From: Devosia sp. A16
GTDB taxonomy: Bacteria > Pseudomonadota > Alphaproteobacteria > Rhizobiales > Devosiaceae
Length of the DNA stretch: 64,000 nt
NCBI RefSeq assembly: GCF_001402915.1
Contig: NZ_CP012945.1
Span: 310,001-374,000, forward strand
Direction of reading: 5' to 3'
In this document: positions 8,694-16,844 of the stretch, one piece after another
Layout of the letters: each line of letters begins with the position of its first letter
Numbering within the stretch: the first letter of the stretch is position 1
Notes under the pieces: generated by a model
The model's database searches: none
Seen by the model: only the letters and a program-made list of their open reading frames with translations
What the model was told of the DNA's origin: nothing
Program-made: the position numbers and the translations under genes

Positions 8694-9032
8694 CTACATC
8701 AGCTTCTTGCCATTGGGCACGTCACGTTCCACCGCCGCGAGCACGATCGCGCCATTGGCGTCCTCGTAGCCCAGCGTCAGCACCTCGCTGCGCACCGGAC
8801 CGATCTGCCGCGGCGGGAAGTTGACCACTGCCATTACCTGCCGGCCGACCAGCGTTTCCGGCGTGTAGTGCACGGTGATCTGCGCCGAGCTTTTCTTGAT
8901 CCCGAGCTCCGGGCCGAAATCGATCAGCAGAATATAGGCGGGCTTGCGCGCCTCGGGGAACACCCGGGCCTCGACGATGGTACCGACACGAATGTCGACC
9001 TGCTCGAACTGAGCGTAACTGATTTCGGCCAT
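8694..9032 (-). CDS. csaA: tRNA-binding domain protein, CsaA-like
   Basis: A 112-residue protein consisting of one OB-fold tRNA-binding domain of the kind appended to methionyl-tRNA synthetase. Seen: FEQVDIRVGTIVEARVFPEARKPAY near the start, VNFPPRQIGPVRSEVLTLGY and the C-terminal VPNGKKLM, all family hallmarks. CsaA has been described as an export-related chaperone in Bacillus; that role is not established for alphaproteobacteria. Its ATG overlaps the proC stop by one base, so it is the last gene of the ybjN-proC-csaA operon. A partial palindromic element (CTTCTCCCCTTGTGGGAGAAG, about 8625-8647) follows. Confidence 0.88.
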   Translation of the reverse strand: MAEISYAQFEQVDIRVGTIVEARVFPEARKPAYILLIDFGPELGIKKSSAQITVHYTPETLVGRQVMAVVNFPPRQIGPVRSEVLTLGYEDANGAIVLAAVERDVPNGKKLM

Positions 9033-9847
9033 CAGGCCCGCCCGAGCTCTTCCGAGCGCTGCCGCGCCGCGCGCACCGCGCGATCGAGCAGCGGCTCGAG
9101 GCCATCGGGGGCCATCAGCACCTGCAGCGCCGCATAAGTGGTGCCCTTGGGCGAGGTGACGTTCTCGCGCAGCGTACCGGCCGGCGATGGATCGGCATCC
9201 ATCAGCGCCGCGGCGCCGGTGACGGTCGCCCGTGCCAGCTGCATCGCCTGCTCGTCGTCAAAACCCTGGCGACGCGCCGCGGCGGCCAGCGCCTCGACCA
9301 TGTAGAACACATAGGCCGGCCCGGAACCCGAGACCGCGGTCACCCCGTCGATCTTGGCTTCGTCGTCGAACCACATCACCTGGCCGGCGGCGCTGAGCAG
9401 CGCATTGGCGGTCTCGCGGTCCTCGTCGCTGATGGAAAGCCCCACCGCCCCGGTGATGCCACGGCCGACCTGTGCCGGCGTGTTGGGCATGGTGCGGATG
9501 ACCCGTTCGGTCTGCAGCCCTTCGCTGAGCCCGACCAGCGAGATGCCCGCGGCGATGGACAGCACCAGCGTATAGCTGCCGACGATCGGCTGGATCTCGG
9601 CCATCACGTCGTAGATCACCTGCGGTTTGACCGCGAGCACCAGCACATGTGTCAACACGCCAATCGGGCTCGGCAGCAGGCGGATGCCGTGCTCGGCGGC
9701 GAACTGCGTCGCGAACTCCGAAGGCTGCGGATCGCACAGCACCAGCCGATCAGCCGGCAGGCCGCCCGCGATCCAGCCGCGCGCCAGCGCCAGGCCCATC
9801 TTGCCGGCCCCGACCAGAACGACGGGGCCGATGTCTGATAAATTCAA
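9032..9847 (-). CDS. proC: Pyrroline-5-carboxylate reductase
   Basis: NAD(P)H-dependent last step of proline synthesis. Seen: 271 residues; the Rossmann motif VLVGAGKMGLALARGW at the N-terminus, VKPQ near residue 70, IRTMPNTPAQVGRG, and the C-terminal signature region from AVSGSGPAYVFYMVEAL to TVTGAAALM and LRENVTSPKGTT. The frame has no ATG at the right place; a TTG at 9845-9847 overlaps the ybjN TGA and gives the standard N-terminus (LSDIGPVVLVGAG), so translation is probably coupled to ybjN. Confidence 0.93.
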   Translation of the reverse strand: MNLSDIGPVVLVGAGKMGLALARGWIAGGLPADRLVLCDPQPSEFATQFAAEHGIRLLPSPIGVLTHVLVLAVKPQVIYDVMAEIQPIVGSYTLVLSIAAGISLVGLSEGLQTERVIRTMPNTPAQVGRGITGAVGLSISDEDRETANALLSAAGQVMWFDDEAKIDGVTAVSGSGPAYVFYMVEALAAAARRQGFDDEQAMQLARATVTGAAALMDADPSPAGTLRENVTSPKGTTYAALQVLMAPDGLEPLLDRAVRAARQRSEELGRA

Positions 9848-10347
9848 GCTTCGCCTACCGTTTCGAACATGACCTGGCTGAGCGCCTCGGAGGCGCCCTT
9901 TCCAGCCCATATCACGAACTGGAACGCCTGGTAGTAGAGATCGCAGCTGTCGGTAGCCGAGCGCAACAGCGCCTCGCATTGCTGCGGGCTGACTTCCGCC
10001 CCGCCGGTGAGCAGATGCGAATTGCGGAACAGCACCACGCCTTCGTGGTTCCACATGTCGAAATGGCCGATCCACAATTGTTCGTTGATCAGCGCAATCA
10101 GCTGCTTCACTTCGCTGCGGCGAGTGTCGGGCACCTTCAGGTCGAAGGCCGCCGCGATGTGCAGCGACTCCAGATCTTCCATCCAGTTGAAAGAAACGTG
10201 GTAGTCGGCCCAGTTCCCGCGCACCGAAATGGAGATCTCGTCGGCATCCTGCCGCTCGAAGTTCCAGTCATTGATCGAAGCAATATGCTCGATGATGTCG
10301 ACCGGATGCACCGTGCGGTCCGGTTCCAGTTCCAGAAGGTGTGCCAT
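9844..10347 (-). CDS. YbjN domain-containing protein
   Basis: A 167-residue cytoplasmic protein of the YbjN family, a type III secretion chaperone-like fold of unsettled function. Seen: PVDIIEHIASINDWNFERQDADE, the WxDYxVSFxWM strand pair, INEQLWIGHFDMWNHEGVVLFR and the C-terminal YYQAFQFVIWAGKGASEAL. ATG 10347 (MAHLLELE) gives the length seen in recalled rhizobial homologues; the frame remains open upstream without support. It is the first gene of the ybjN-proC-csaA operon; a CtrA-type site lies about 200 bases upstream. Confidence 0.88.
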   Translation of the reverse strand: MAHLLELEPDRTVHPVDIIEHIASINDWNFERQDADEISISVRGNWADYHVSFNWMEDLESLHIAAAFDLKVPDTRRSEVKQLIALINEQLWIGHFDMWNHEGVVLFRNSHLLTGGAEVSPQQCEALLRSATDSCDLYYQAFQFVIWAGKGASEALSQVMFETVGEA

Positions 10348-10542
10348 TGGCTGAGCGTCCCATTGGGCGAAACGTTTGAAGGCCGGCCGGTTTCCCGGTC
10401 CTACGCGGTACTTGCAAAGAACTCGCACGCATCAAGCCTACGAATCGTCCCTATGGAGGAACGCTACACTGGCGCCCCGATTCCGGGGATTGTGCCGCCA
10501 GAGCCATCCAAGGCTTTCTTCTGTGGATGATCCGGCTCGAAG

Positions 10543-10561
10543 GGTTAACAGGGTCTTAACC
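10543..10561. promoter_or_regulatory. Candidate CtrA full binding site
   Basis: GGTTAA-N7-TTAACC. It contains TTAA-N7-TTAAC in both orientations, matching the TTAA-N7-TTAA consensus of the alphaproteobacterial cell-cycle regulator CtrA. It lies about 196 bases upstream of the ybjN start, the only gene promoter it could plausibly serve. Confidence 0.5.
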
Positions 10562-10751
10562 GCCCGAGTCTGTCCCCACCCGATTTGCGCGATTTTGGCA
10601 CATCGCCCTGGGGCCGACTCGGCATAGAATGCGCGGCGCCGCATGACGAAGCTGTCATGGAGCGCCATAGAGCAAGGCAGTACCCTCCCCCACTAGATGT
10701 CATGCCTGCCGAAGCAGGCAGTGCCTGTTCAGTTAGGCAGCAGTAGAGCGT

Positions 10752-10886
10752 GCCCCCCTCATCCGGCGCTACGCGCCACCATCTCCCCGTCGGGGAGAAG
10801 AATACCGAGAGCGCTGCGCTCCCCTCTTGTTCCTCTCCCCGACGGGGAGAGGGTGGATCGGCCGAAGGCCGAGACGGGTGAGGGGT
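10752..10886. repeat. Dispersed palindromic element (inverted-arm pair)
   Basis: CCCCTCATCCGGCGCTACGC...CTCCCCGTCGGGGAG on the left and CTCTCCCCGACGGGGAGAGG...GAGACGGGTGAGGGG on the right, with a short centre (ATACCGAGAGCGCTGCGC). Nearly the same as the locus at 6818-6976. Confidence 0.75.
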
Positions 10887-10931
10887 AAGCCCGGGTGTCC
10901 GCCGTAGGCTCACGAGAAGCGCCACGGCCTC

Positions 10932-11654
10932 TCAAAACAACCCGATGGCGCTTGCCCAGCCGGTGCGGATCGCCTCGGCCCATTTGGGAAAGCCGTTGGC
11001 GATCACCTGCTGCGCCGCCGCCTCGAAATCATAGGGCACGGCGCGGATGCTGGCCGACCACCGCCCGCCATGCCGCTCAAGCACCGCGTAGCGCGCGTCC
11101 GGCGCGCCGTAGTTGAACTGCAGCCCCACGGAGCCGGGGTTGACCACCAGCCGCCCATCCCGCAGCCGCACGATGCGCGACACATGCGTGTGCCCGCAGA
11201 GCAGCACCGGGAAATCCAGCCCCTCGGCCTTCGCCGTCACCTCTGCCTCGCCGGGCATCGTCACCGTCCGCTCGGTCCACCAGCCATCGAGCCAGGGCTC
11301 TTCGTCGCTGGTCGGCGTGCCGTGGCAGAGGAACACCTCGCCTTCGATGTCGCGGGTGGCCGGCAGGCTCCTCAGATAGTCGAAATGCACCGGCCGCAAA
11401 CGCTCGCTGACGAACCGGTCCACCGGCTGCTGCGAGGGCGGCAGGCCCTGGGCGATGTAGCGATCGTGGTTGCCGATGACGGTGGGATAGTTGCGCTCGA
11501 TCAGCAGATCGGCGGTTCCGACCGGGTCCAGCGGGCCGGCGAACAGATCGCCCAGGTTGATGGTGGCATCGACGCCGACCATGGCGATGCTGGCCTCGAC
11601 CGCCTCCAGCGCCAGCCGGTTGCCGTGCACATCGGAAATGACCGCGATTCTCAT
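10932..11654 (-). CDS. Metallophosphoesterase (YfcE/ApaH-like), copy 2
   Basis: A 240-residue calcineurin-like phosphoesterase with a two-metal active site. Seen in order: SDVHGN (Asp, His), NLGDLFAGPLDP, GNHDRY, FLCHGTP, LLCGHTHV and the VNPGSVGL motif common in the MJ0936/YfcE group. Substrate unknown; relatives cleave phosphodiesters or nucleotides. It is a tandem paralogue of 11751-12464: same length, same order of motifs and the same C-terminal WA(D/E)A-x-T-x-GWAS pattern. It lies downstream in the same orientation, after a 96-base gap that carries a 3'-end scar. Confidence 0.88.
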   Translation of the reverse strand: MRIAVISDVHGNRLALEAVEASIAMVGVDATINLGDLFAGPLDPVGTADLLIERNYPTVIGNHDRYIAQGLPPSQQPVDRFVSERLRPVHFDYLRSLPATRDIEGEVFLCHGTPTSDEEPWLDGWWTERTVTMPGEAEVTAKAEGLDFPVLLCGHTHVSRIVRLRDGRLVVNPGSVGLQFNYGAPDARYAVLERHGGRWSASIRAVPYDFEAAAQQVIANGFPKWAEAIRTGWASAIGLF

Positions 11655-11696
11655 GGCAACACCGTTCCCAGCAAATGCGGCGGCGAAAAGTCGGTG

Positions 11697-11750
11697 GTTC
11701 TAGACACGCTTCGGGCTGGCCCATCCCCAGGTTAGCGCGTCCGCCCAACC
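11697..11750 (-). pseudogene. 3'-end scar of a third phosphoesterase copy
   Basis: Immediately after the TAA of the gene ending at 11751, the minus strand reads GWADALTWGWASPKRV followed by TAG, almost identical to the C-terminus of that gene (HWADALTWGWASPKGL). The DNA is a direct repeat of about 36 bases (around 11709-11744 versus 11763-11800). It is best explained as the remnant of an additional tandem copy or as the seam of the duplication. Confidence 0.7.
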
Positions 11751-12464
11751 TTACAGCCCTTTTGGGCTGGCCCAGCCCCAGGTTAGCGCGTCCGCCCAAT
11801 GCGGGTAGCCCTGGTCGAGCGCCTGCTTTGCCGCGGCGGCGTGGTCATAGGCAACCGCGCGCAACTCCGTATTCCAGCCGGCACGGCGCTTCACGATGAT
11901 GGCATAGCGCGCGTCGGGTGAACCGATCTCCATCGGCAAGCCGACGCTGCCCGGGTTCACCACCAGCCGCCCGTCGGCGAGCCTCAGGCTGCGCGGCACG
12001 TGAGTATGCCCACAGAGCAGCACTTCATGGTCGAAGCCCGCCGCCTCCGCTTCGATGTAGTCGCGCGGATGCATGGTCGGAATAGTGCCGACCAGGGTGT
12101 CCATGAACGAGGTGTTGTCGTCACGCGGCGTGCCGTGACAGAGGAACACATCCTGCTCCAGCAAGAGCGTTGCAGGCACCGAGGCCAGCCACTGGTGCTG
12201 GCGCTCGTCGAGCAGGCCGCGCACCAGCGCATCGATGTGCCAGTCCTTATCGCGACCATCCGTAATGTAGCGATCGTGGTTGCCGCGCACCGACGGTAAG
12301 CCGAGCTCGATGAAGCGATCGGCCACCCCCAGCGGGTCGCTCGGACCGCTCAGGAAATCGCCCAGCGCCACTGTCTGCTCGACGCCCTGTGCGGCAATGT
12401 CCTCGAGCACCGCATCCAGCGCTTCGAGGTTGCCGTGCACATCGGAAAGGACGGCGATCCTCAC
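11751..12464 (-). CDS. Metallophosphoesterase (YfcE/ApaH-like), copy 1
   Basis: A 237-residue calcineurin-like phosphoesterase. Seen: SDVHGNLEALDAVL, ALGDFLSGPSDP, GNHDRYI, FLCHGTPRDD, LLCGHTHVPRSL and VNPGSVGLP, giving all metal ligands. Its start overlaps the stop of the ubiK-like gene by 4 bases, so the order is ubiK, copy 1, scar, copy 2. Substrate is unknown. Differences from copy 2 are spread along the whole protein, so the duplication is old although the 3' ends are still nearly the same at DNA level. Confidence 0.88.
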   Translation of the reverse strand: MRIAVLSDVHGNLEALDAVLEDIAAQGVEQTVALGDFLSGPSDPLGVADRFIELGLPSVRGNHDRYITDGRDKDWHIDALVRGLLDERQHQWLASVPATLLLEQDVFLCHGTPRDDNTSFMDTLVGTIPTMHPRDYIEAEAAGFDHEVLLCGHTHVPRSLRLADGRLVVNPGSVGLPMEIGSPDARYAIIVKRRAGWNTELRAVAYDHAAAAKQALDQGYPHWADALTWGWASPKGL

Positions 12465-12700
12465 TTGGACTTGAGCGCCTCGACCTGCGCCTTGAGCTCC
12501 TTGAGCTCTGCGCTCTGCGCCTGCACCAGTTCGCGCAGCGCGTCGTAATCCTCGCGCTTGACCAGGTCCATGTCGGCCACCAGGCGCTCGAGCTGCGATT
12601 TCACCGCCGTCTCGATCTCGCGGCGCACTCCGTCGGCGACGCCCGCGGCATTGTTCATCAGCTTGCCCAGCTCGTCGAAAATCTTGCTGCCCTGGGTCAT
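12461..12700 (-). CDS. ubiK: Accessory factor UbiK family (BMFP) protein
   Basis: A 79-residue coiled-coil protein. Seen: KIFDELGKLMNNAAGVADGV at the N-terminus and a C-terminal heptad-rich LRELVQAQSAELKELKAQ ending in KSK, as in membrane fusogenic/UbiK proteins. In E. coli UbiK assists aerobic ubiquinone synthesis with UbiJ; the Brucella homologue promotes membrane fusion in vitro. It is the first gene of the run with the two phosphoesterases and is divergent from lgt. Confidence 0.85.
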   Translation of the reverse strand: MTQGSKIFDELGKLMNNAAGVADGVRREIETAVKSQLERLVADMDLVKREDYDALRELVQAQSAELKELKAQVEALKSK

Positions 12701-12806
12701 CGTCGGTCCTCGTCCTGTCGATATTGGCTTCGATATCTAGGCCGCTGGCCGCGCCTTGACCAGAGCTTGGCTAGGGCTAAAAGGTCTCAGCCTCGCGCTG
12801 GCCAGA

Positions 12807-12849
12807 GCGCGTTCGGGAAAAGTTGCAGACTTTTCCGGTTCGAACGCGC
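12807..12849. repeat. Nested palindrome upstream of lgt
   Basis: Outer arms GCGCGTTCG/CGAACGCGC enclose inner arms GAAAAGT-TGCAG-ACTTTTC. A core of the same sequence, AAAGTTGC(A/G)GACTTTTCC then GGTTCGAA, recurs at 38870-38895, so it is a small dispersed family distinct from the C/G-rich elements. It could form a hairpin in the lgt leader. Confidence 0.55.
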
Positions 12850-12883
12850 GACCACTGGAACCAGCGCCTTCAGGAGTGTCCGC

Positions 12884-13696
12884 GTGCCCTTCCCCAATAT
12901 CGATCCCATCGCCTTCGCCGTCGGGCCGCTGGTCGTCCGCTGGTATGCGCTGGCCTATCTCATCGGCGTGCTGGGCGGCGCAGCCTACGCCACGACGTTG
13001 CTGCGCCGGCACGGCCTGTGGAAGGACAACCGCCCACCGTTCGAGCCCGGCGCGATCTGGGATTTCGCCTTCTGGGCGGTGGTCGGCATCATCCTCGGCG
13101 GCCGCATCGGTTACGTGCTGTTCTACAACCTGCCCTATTATGCCGCGAACCCCGGCGAGATCATCGCGTTGTGGGACGGTGGCATGAGCTTTCATGGCGG
13201 CCTTGTCGGCATCATGCTGGCCATGGCGCTGTTCGTCCGCTCGAAAGGCGGCAATATCCTCTCGGGCATGGACCTGCTCGGCGCCATTGGCACCATCGGG
13301 CTGTTCCTCGGCCGCGTCGCCAACTTCATCAATGCCGAACTCTACGGGGCGCCGACCACCCTGCCCTGGGCCGTGGTGTTCCCCACCGACCCCGAGCAGT
13401 TGCCGCGGCATCCGAGCCAGCTCTATGAAGCGCTGCTCGAAGGCGTGCTGCTGTTCATCGTCATCCGCATCGCCACCAACCATCTGGGTGCGCTGAAAAA
13501 GCCCGGCCTCGTTGCCGGCATTTTCGGTATCGGCTATGCGCTGAGCCGCATCTTCGTCGAGTTCTTCCGCCTGCCCGACGCCCAGCTCGGCTACCTCTAC
13601 GGCGGCTGGCTCACCATGGGCATGGTGCTGAGCCTGCCCATCCTCGTCGCCGGCATCGGCCTCGTCGTCTACGCCATGAGGCCGGCCCGTGACTGA
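12884..13696 (+). CDS. lgt: Prolipoprotein diacylglyceryl transferase
   Basis: Inner-membrane enzyme that transfers diacylglycerol from phosphatidylglycerol to the lipobox cysteine, the first lipoprotein maturation step. Seen: 270 residues with seven hydrophobic helices; the essential HGGLVG in MSFHGGLVGIM, the Lgt signature GRVANFINAELYG, and PRHPSQLYEALLEG. GTG 12884 was chosen because CAGGAG lies seven bases upstream and PFPNIDPIAFAVGP is a typical N-terminus. It overlaps the next gene by 8 bases. Confidence 0.95.
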   Translation: MPFPNIDPIAFAVGPLVVRWYALAYLIGVLGGAAYATTLLRRHGLWKDNRPPFEPGAIWDFAFWAVVGIILGGRIGYVLFYNLPYYAANPGEIIALWDGGMSFHGGLVGIMLAMALFVRSKGGNILSGMDLLGAIGTIGLFLGRVANFINAELYGAPTTLPWAVVFPTDPEQLPRHPSQLYEALLEGVLLFIVIRIATNHLGALKKPGLVAGIFGIGYALSRIFVEFFRLPDAQLGYLYGGWLTMGMVLSLPILVAGIGLVVYAMRPARD

Positions 13697-14768
13697 GACG
13701 CGTTCGCTGGGCGACATCATCGACATGCAGCTGCGCCAGACCGGCCCGATGTCGCTCGCCACCTATATGAGCCTGGCGCTGACCCATCCGCGTTCGGGCT
13801 ACTACACCGGCACCGATCCGCTAGGCGCCAAGGGCGATTTCATCACCGCCCCCGAGATCAGCCAGATGTTCGGCGAGCTGGTCGGCTTCTTCATCGTGAA
13901 CCTCTGGCAGCAGCTGGATCAGCCCAAGAGCTTCACCCTGCTCGAGCTTGGCCCCGGGCGCGGCACGCTGATGCAGGATGCGCTGCGCGTCGCCGCCAGG
14001 GCCGAGGGGTTTCTCGATGCCTGCCACTTGCAGCTGTTCGAGACCAACCCGGCGCTGAGAGCGCAGCAGGCTGAGCGGCTGGGCAAATACAACCCCTACT
14101 GGGCCAGCGAAGTCGACGCCGTCGCCGACGACCCGCTCTTCGTCGTCGCCAACGAGTTCTTCGATGCGCTGCCGATCCGCCAGTTCACGAGGATGGAGGA
14201 CGGCTGGCACGAGCGCCAGGTGGGCTTGCGCGACGGCAAGCGCGCCTTCGGCCTCAACCCCACGCCGATCCCCGTTGCGGCAATGCCGATCGAACTGGCC
14301 TACGCCGAACCGGGCGAGATCTACGAGGTCAGCCTGGCTGCCGCCGAGATCATGGAAAAGCTCGGCCGCCGCATCGCCGCGCATCGGGGCGCGCTGCTTG
14401 CCATCGACTATGGCTATGCCACCACCCAGACCGGCGAGACGCTGCAGGCGGTGCGCAACCATGCCTTTGCCGATCCGCTCGACGCGCCTGGCGAGGTCGA
14501 TCTCAGTGCGCATGTCGATTTTGGCGGGCTCGGCAAAGTTGCAGCCGAGGTCGGCCTCACCGTTGAAAATCTCTCGACCCAGCGCGATTTCCTCGGCGGG
14601 CTGGGCATCGTCGAGCGCGCCACGGCACTCGCCAAGGCCAATCCCGGCCAGGTTGACGCCATCGCCGCGGCGCTGAAGCGGCTCGTCGACAGCACCGAGA
14701 TGGGCACCCTGTTCAAGGTCTTCTGCGCCCATTCGGGCAACATCGAGCCGATTGGGTTTCCGCAATGA
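13689..14768 (+). CDS. SAM-dependent methyltransferase, MidA/NDUFAF7 family
   Basis: A 359-residue class I methyltransferase of COG1565. In eukaryotes NDUFAF7/MidA dimethylates an arginine of a complex I subunit; a similar role in bacterial complex I is possible but unproven. Seen: PMSLATYMSLALTHPRSGYY, GDFITAPEISQMFGEL, the SAM-binding LLELGPGRGTLMQD, NEFFDALPIRQF and the C-terminal FKVFCAHS. It sits between lgt and pgeF with overlaps at both ends, a conserved alphaproteobacterial order. Confidence 0.9.
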   Translation: MTETRSLGDIIDMQLRQTGPMSLATYMSLALTHPRSGYYTGTDPLGAKGDFITAPEISQMFGELVGFFIVNLWQQLDQPKSFTLLELGPGRGTLMQDALRVAARAEGFLDACHLQLFETNPALRAQQAERLGKYNPYWASEVDAVADDPLFVVANEFFDALPIRQFTRMEDGWHERQVGLRDGKRAFGLNPTPIPVAAMPIELAYAEPGEIYEVSLAAAEIMEKLGRRIAAHRGALLAIDYGYATTQTGETLQAVRNHAFADPLDAPGEVDLSAHVDFGGLGKVAAEVGLTVENLSTQRDFLGGLGIVERATALAKANPGQVDAIAAALKRLVDSTEMGTLFKVFCAHSGNIEPIGFPQ

Positions 14769-15541
14769 GCATGCCTTTTGAAACGAGCCGCGCCCTCGAG
14801 CGCATCCCCGGAGTGCGTCACGGCTTTTTCGGCCGCCGCGGCGGCGTGTCGACCGGGGAGTTTTCCTCGCTCAATACCTCGCTGTCCTCGGGCGACAAGT
14901 TGAATCATGTCATCGAGAACCGCGCCCAGATCGCTGGCATCCTTGGCTTTTCCCTGAACCAGCTGGTGACGCTGAAGCAAGTGCACTCGGTCACCGTGCT
15001 GGAAGTTACCCGCCAGCCCGACCCCGACGACATCCCCGAGGCCGACGCCTTCGTCACCCGCGTGCATGGCCTGGCGCTCGGCATCCTCACTGCCGACTGC
15101 ACGCCGATCCTGTTTGCCGATCCCGAAGCGCGGGTGATCGGCGCCGCGCATGCCGGCTGGAAGGGCGCCACCGGCGGCATCGCCGAGGCGACCGTCGCCG
15201 CCATGGTCGATCTGGGCGCCCGCCCCGATCGCATCATCGCAGCCATCGGCCCGACCATCTCCGGTCCCAACTACGAGGTCGGCCCGGAATTCGCCGCCGA
15301 GCTGATCCGCGACCACCGCGACGCCGAGAACCGCATCACCAGTCCCAATGGCGGTCGCGAGCATTTCGACCTTCCCGGCTTCGTCTTCGATCACCTGATC
15401 GCCGCCGGCGTCGGGCTGGTCGACGACCTCGGCATCTGCACCTATGCCGAGCCCAAGAAGTACTTTTCGCACCGTTACGCCACCCACAAGGGCACCACCA
15501 CCGGCCGGCAGCTGAGCGTGATCGGGCTGGGCGGGTTGTAG
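14765..15541 (+). CDS. pgeF: Peptidoglycan editing factor (multicopper-like purine phosphorylase fold)
   Basis: A 258-residue YfiH/PgeF protein. In E. coli PgeF prevents incorporation of UDP-MurNAc-L-Ser in place of L-Ala; human FAMIN has purine nucleoside activities. Seen: FFGRRGGVSTGEFSSLN, KQVHSVTV with the metal-ligand His, LTADCTPILFAD and AAHAGWKGATGGI with further ligands, and IGPTISGPNYEVG. The ATG overlaps the upstream methyltransferase stop by 4 bases. An IS481 element begins 40 bases after its stop. Confidence 0.92.
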   Translation: MSMPFETSRALERIPGVRHGFFGRRGGVSTGEFSSLNTSLSSGDKLNHVIENRAQIAGILGFSLNQLVTLKQVHSVTVLEVTRQPDPDDIPEADAFVTRVHGLALGILTADCTPILFADPEARVIGAAHAGWKGATGGIAEATVAAMVDLGARPDRIIAAIGPTISGPNYEVGPEFAAELIRDHRDAENRITSPNGGREHFDLPGFVFDHLIAAGVGLVDDLGICTYAEPKKYFSHRYATHKGTTTGRQLSVIGLGGL

Positions 15542-15562
15542 AGGCTTTTGCTGGGCGGTAGC

Positions 15563-15581
15563 TCCCCTCCCCCCTTGCGGG
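15563..15581. repeat. Left half of a palindromic element split by the IS481 insertion
   Basis: CTCCCCTCCCCCCTTGCGGG abuts the insertion on the left; GAGGGGAGGGGCTGGGG from 16845 continues on the right. Joined, they restore an arm like those near 21.5 and 27.7 kb. A second arm (CCCTCCCCCTTAAGGGGGAG and neighbours) lies at about 16900-16940. Confidence 0.6.
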
Positions 15582-16844
15582 TGTTCAGACCGGAGACAAG
15601 GTGGACGGGTGTTCGGGGACATGGTGGACAGGTTGAGCTGCGTTGTCTCGCATGTCGATCTGAGCAATGCGGTGACGCCGGTAGCAGATATCGAAGAGAC
15701 CGTCGGTGTCTGTGGCACGCAGGGCGAGCGACCTTCCGGCGAAGGCGGTTGAGGTTTTGAGGATGCGTCCCTTGAAGCTGAAGCGGCCATTCTGGTCGAG
15801 CTTGCGGACGTGGTCCTGGGGCTCGTACTGGGGTGGTGTAATGACCTCGGGCATCGATCTGGAGCTCATTTCGTAGCGCGAGGCCGGGGTGTTGAGCCTG
15901 AGCGCCTCATGCGGCCGCTTGTTGTTGTAGATCGCGCGCCAGGCATCGAAGGCGGCCTGCGCCTCTGCGAGGCTCCTGAGGTGACGAGCGTCGAGCACTT
16001 CGGCCTTGAGGGTGCGGTGGAAGCGTTCGTCCTTCCCCTGGGTCTGGGGATGATAGGGTCGGCCGTGAACAAGCCCAAAGCCCAGATCCATCAGCCATAC
16101 GCCCAGTCGCGTGTACTGGCCCTGGCCGGCTGTGCCCCAGGGCGGGCCGTTGTCGGCCAGCATACGCCAGGGCAGGCCATAGTGCTTGAACACTGCCGTC
16201 AGCCGGGCCTTGACCGTCGGGGCTGTCTCATCGGCGCACGCCTCCAGCTCGAGCGCATAGCGTGAGTGGTCGTCCAGGACCGTCAGCGGATGGCAGCGTC
16301 CTGCCTCCAGCTCGACCCAGCCCTTGAAGTCCATCTGCCATAGGTCATTGGGGGCGGCATGCTCGAAGCGCCTGAAGGACCGCGGTTCCCCCGCTCCAGG
16401 CCCATCCAGTTCCCCATGCCGGCGCAGGATCGCGGTGATCGTCGAGGCGGCCGGTACTGACGCCACCTCTTCGTTCTGCAGCACTCTGCGGATCTTGCGG
16501 CCACCCCACGCCCGGTGCTCGGTGCGCACCTGCAGCACCTTGCCCTCCAGCTCCGCAGTCGTACGCCGCGGACTGCTCAGGGGGCGTCGCGAGCGATCCT
16601 CCAGGCCGGCGCTGCCTGCTTCAGCGAAAATCGCCAGCCACTTGTACCCCGTCGTCGGACTGACACCGAACCGGCGGCACAACTCCCGCACGTTCGAGCC
16701 CGGCACACCTGCCAGACGACAGAACTCTTCGCGTTCCCTCTGCACTGAACGATCCGAAAATGGCATGCCGGCCTCCCCGCCCTTCATGCCAAATCCGTCC
16801 ACCATGTCTCCGAACACCCGTCCACCATCTCCCCGGTCTATACA
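15582..16844 (-). mobile_element. IS481-family insertion sequence
   Basis: About 1263 bp, bounded by imperfect terminal inverted repeats starting TGT: left TGTTCAGACCGGAGACAAGG, right (complement) TGTATAGACCGGGGAGATGG, both continuing into TGGACGGGTGTTCGG and GACATGGTGGAC. The repeats agree over about 45 bases. One intact transposase gene fills it. No clear target duplication was found; the insertion interrupts a palindromic repeat between pgeF and prs. Confidence 0.85.
15585..16766 (-). CDS. IS481 family transposase
   Basis: A 393-residue DDE transposase. Seen: an N-terminal helix-turn-helix pair (NVRELCRRFGVSPTTGYKWL), HRAWGGRKIRRVL, then the integrase core with Asp in DLWQMDFKGW, Asp in MLADNGPPWG, and Glu in QGKDERFHRTLKAEVL, followed by YNNKRPHEALRLNTPA. 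The ATG at 16766 has GGGGAGG five bases upstream; the frame extends further only through the terminal repeat. No stop or frameshift is visible, so it looks active. Confidence 0.93.
   Translation of the reverse strand: MPFSDRSVQREREEFCRLAGVPGSNVRELCRRFGVSPTTGYKWLAIFAEAGSAGLEDRSRRPLSSPRRTTAELEGKVLQVRTEHRAWGGRKIRRVLQNEEVASVPAASTITAILRRHGELDGPGAGEPRSFRRFEHAAPNDLWQMDFKGWVELEAGRCHPLTVLDDHSRYALELEACADETAPTVKARLTAVFKHYGLPWRMLADNGPPWGTAGQGQYTRLGVWLMDLGFGLVHGRPYHPQTQGKDERFHRTLKAEVLDARHLRSLAEAQAAFDAWRAIYNNKRPHEALRLNTPASRYEMSSRSMPEVITPPQYEPQDHVRKLDQNGRFSFKGRILKTSTAFAGRSLALRATDTDGLFDICYRRHRIAQIDMRDNAAQPVHHVPEHPSTLSPV

Larger units (their letters stand above)
10348..10931. other. 584-bp intergenic region: promoter area and repeats, no gene seen
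   Basis: Holds the upstream region of ybjN (right to left), a CtrA-type site at 10543-10561, half of a second palindrome type (TGTCATGCCTGCCGAAGCAG from 10698), and a complete palindromic element at 10752-10886. Short open frames on both strands lack Shine-Dalgarno sequences and coding character. Confidence 0.6.

Noticed and set aside
12737-13762. Long minus-strand frame opposite lgt
   Set aside because: Antisense shadow of a strongly supported gene.
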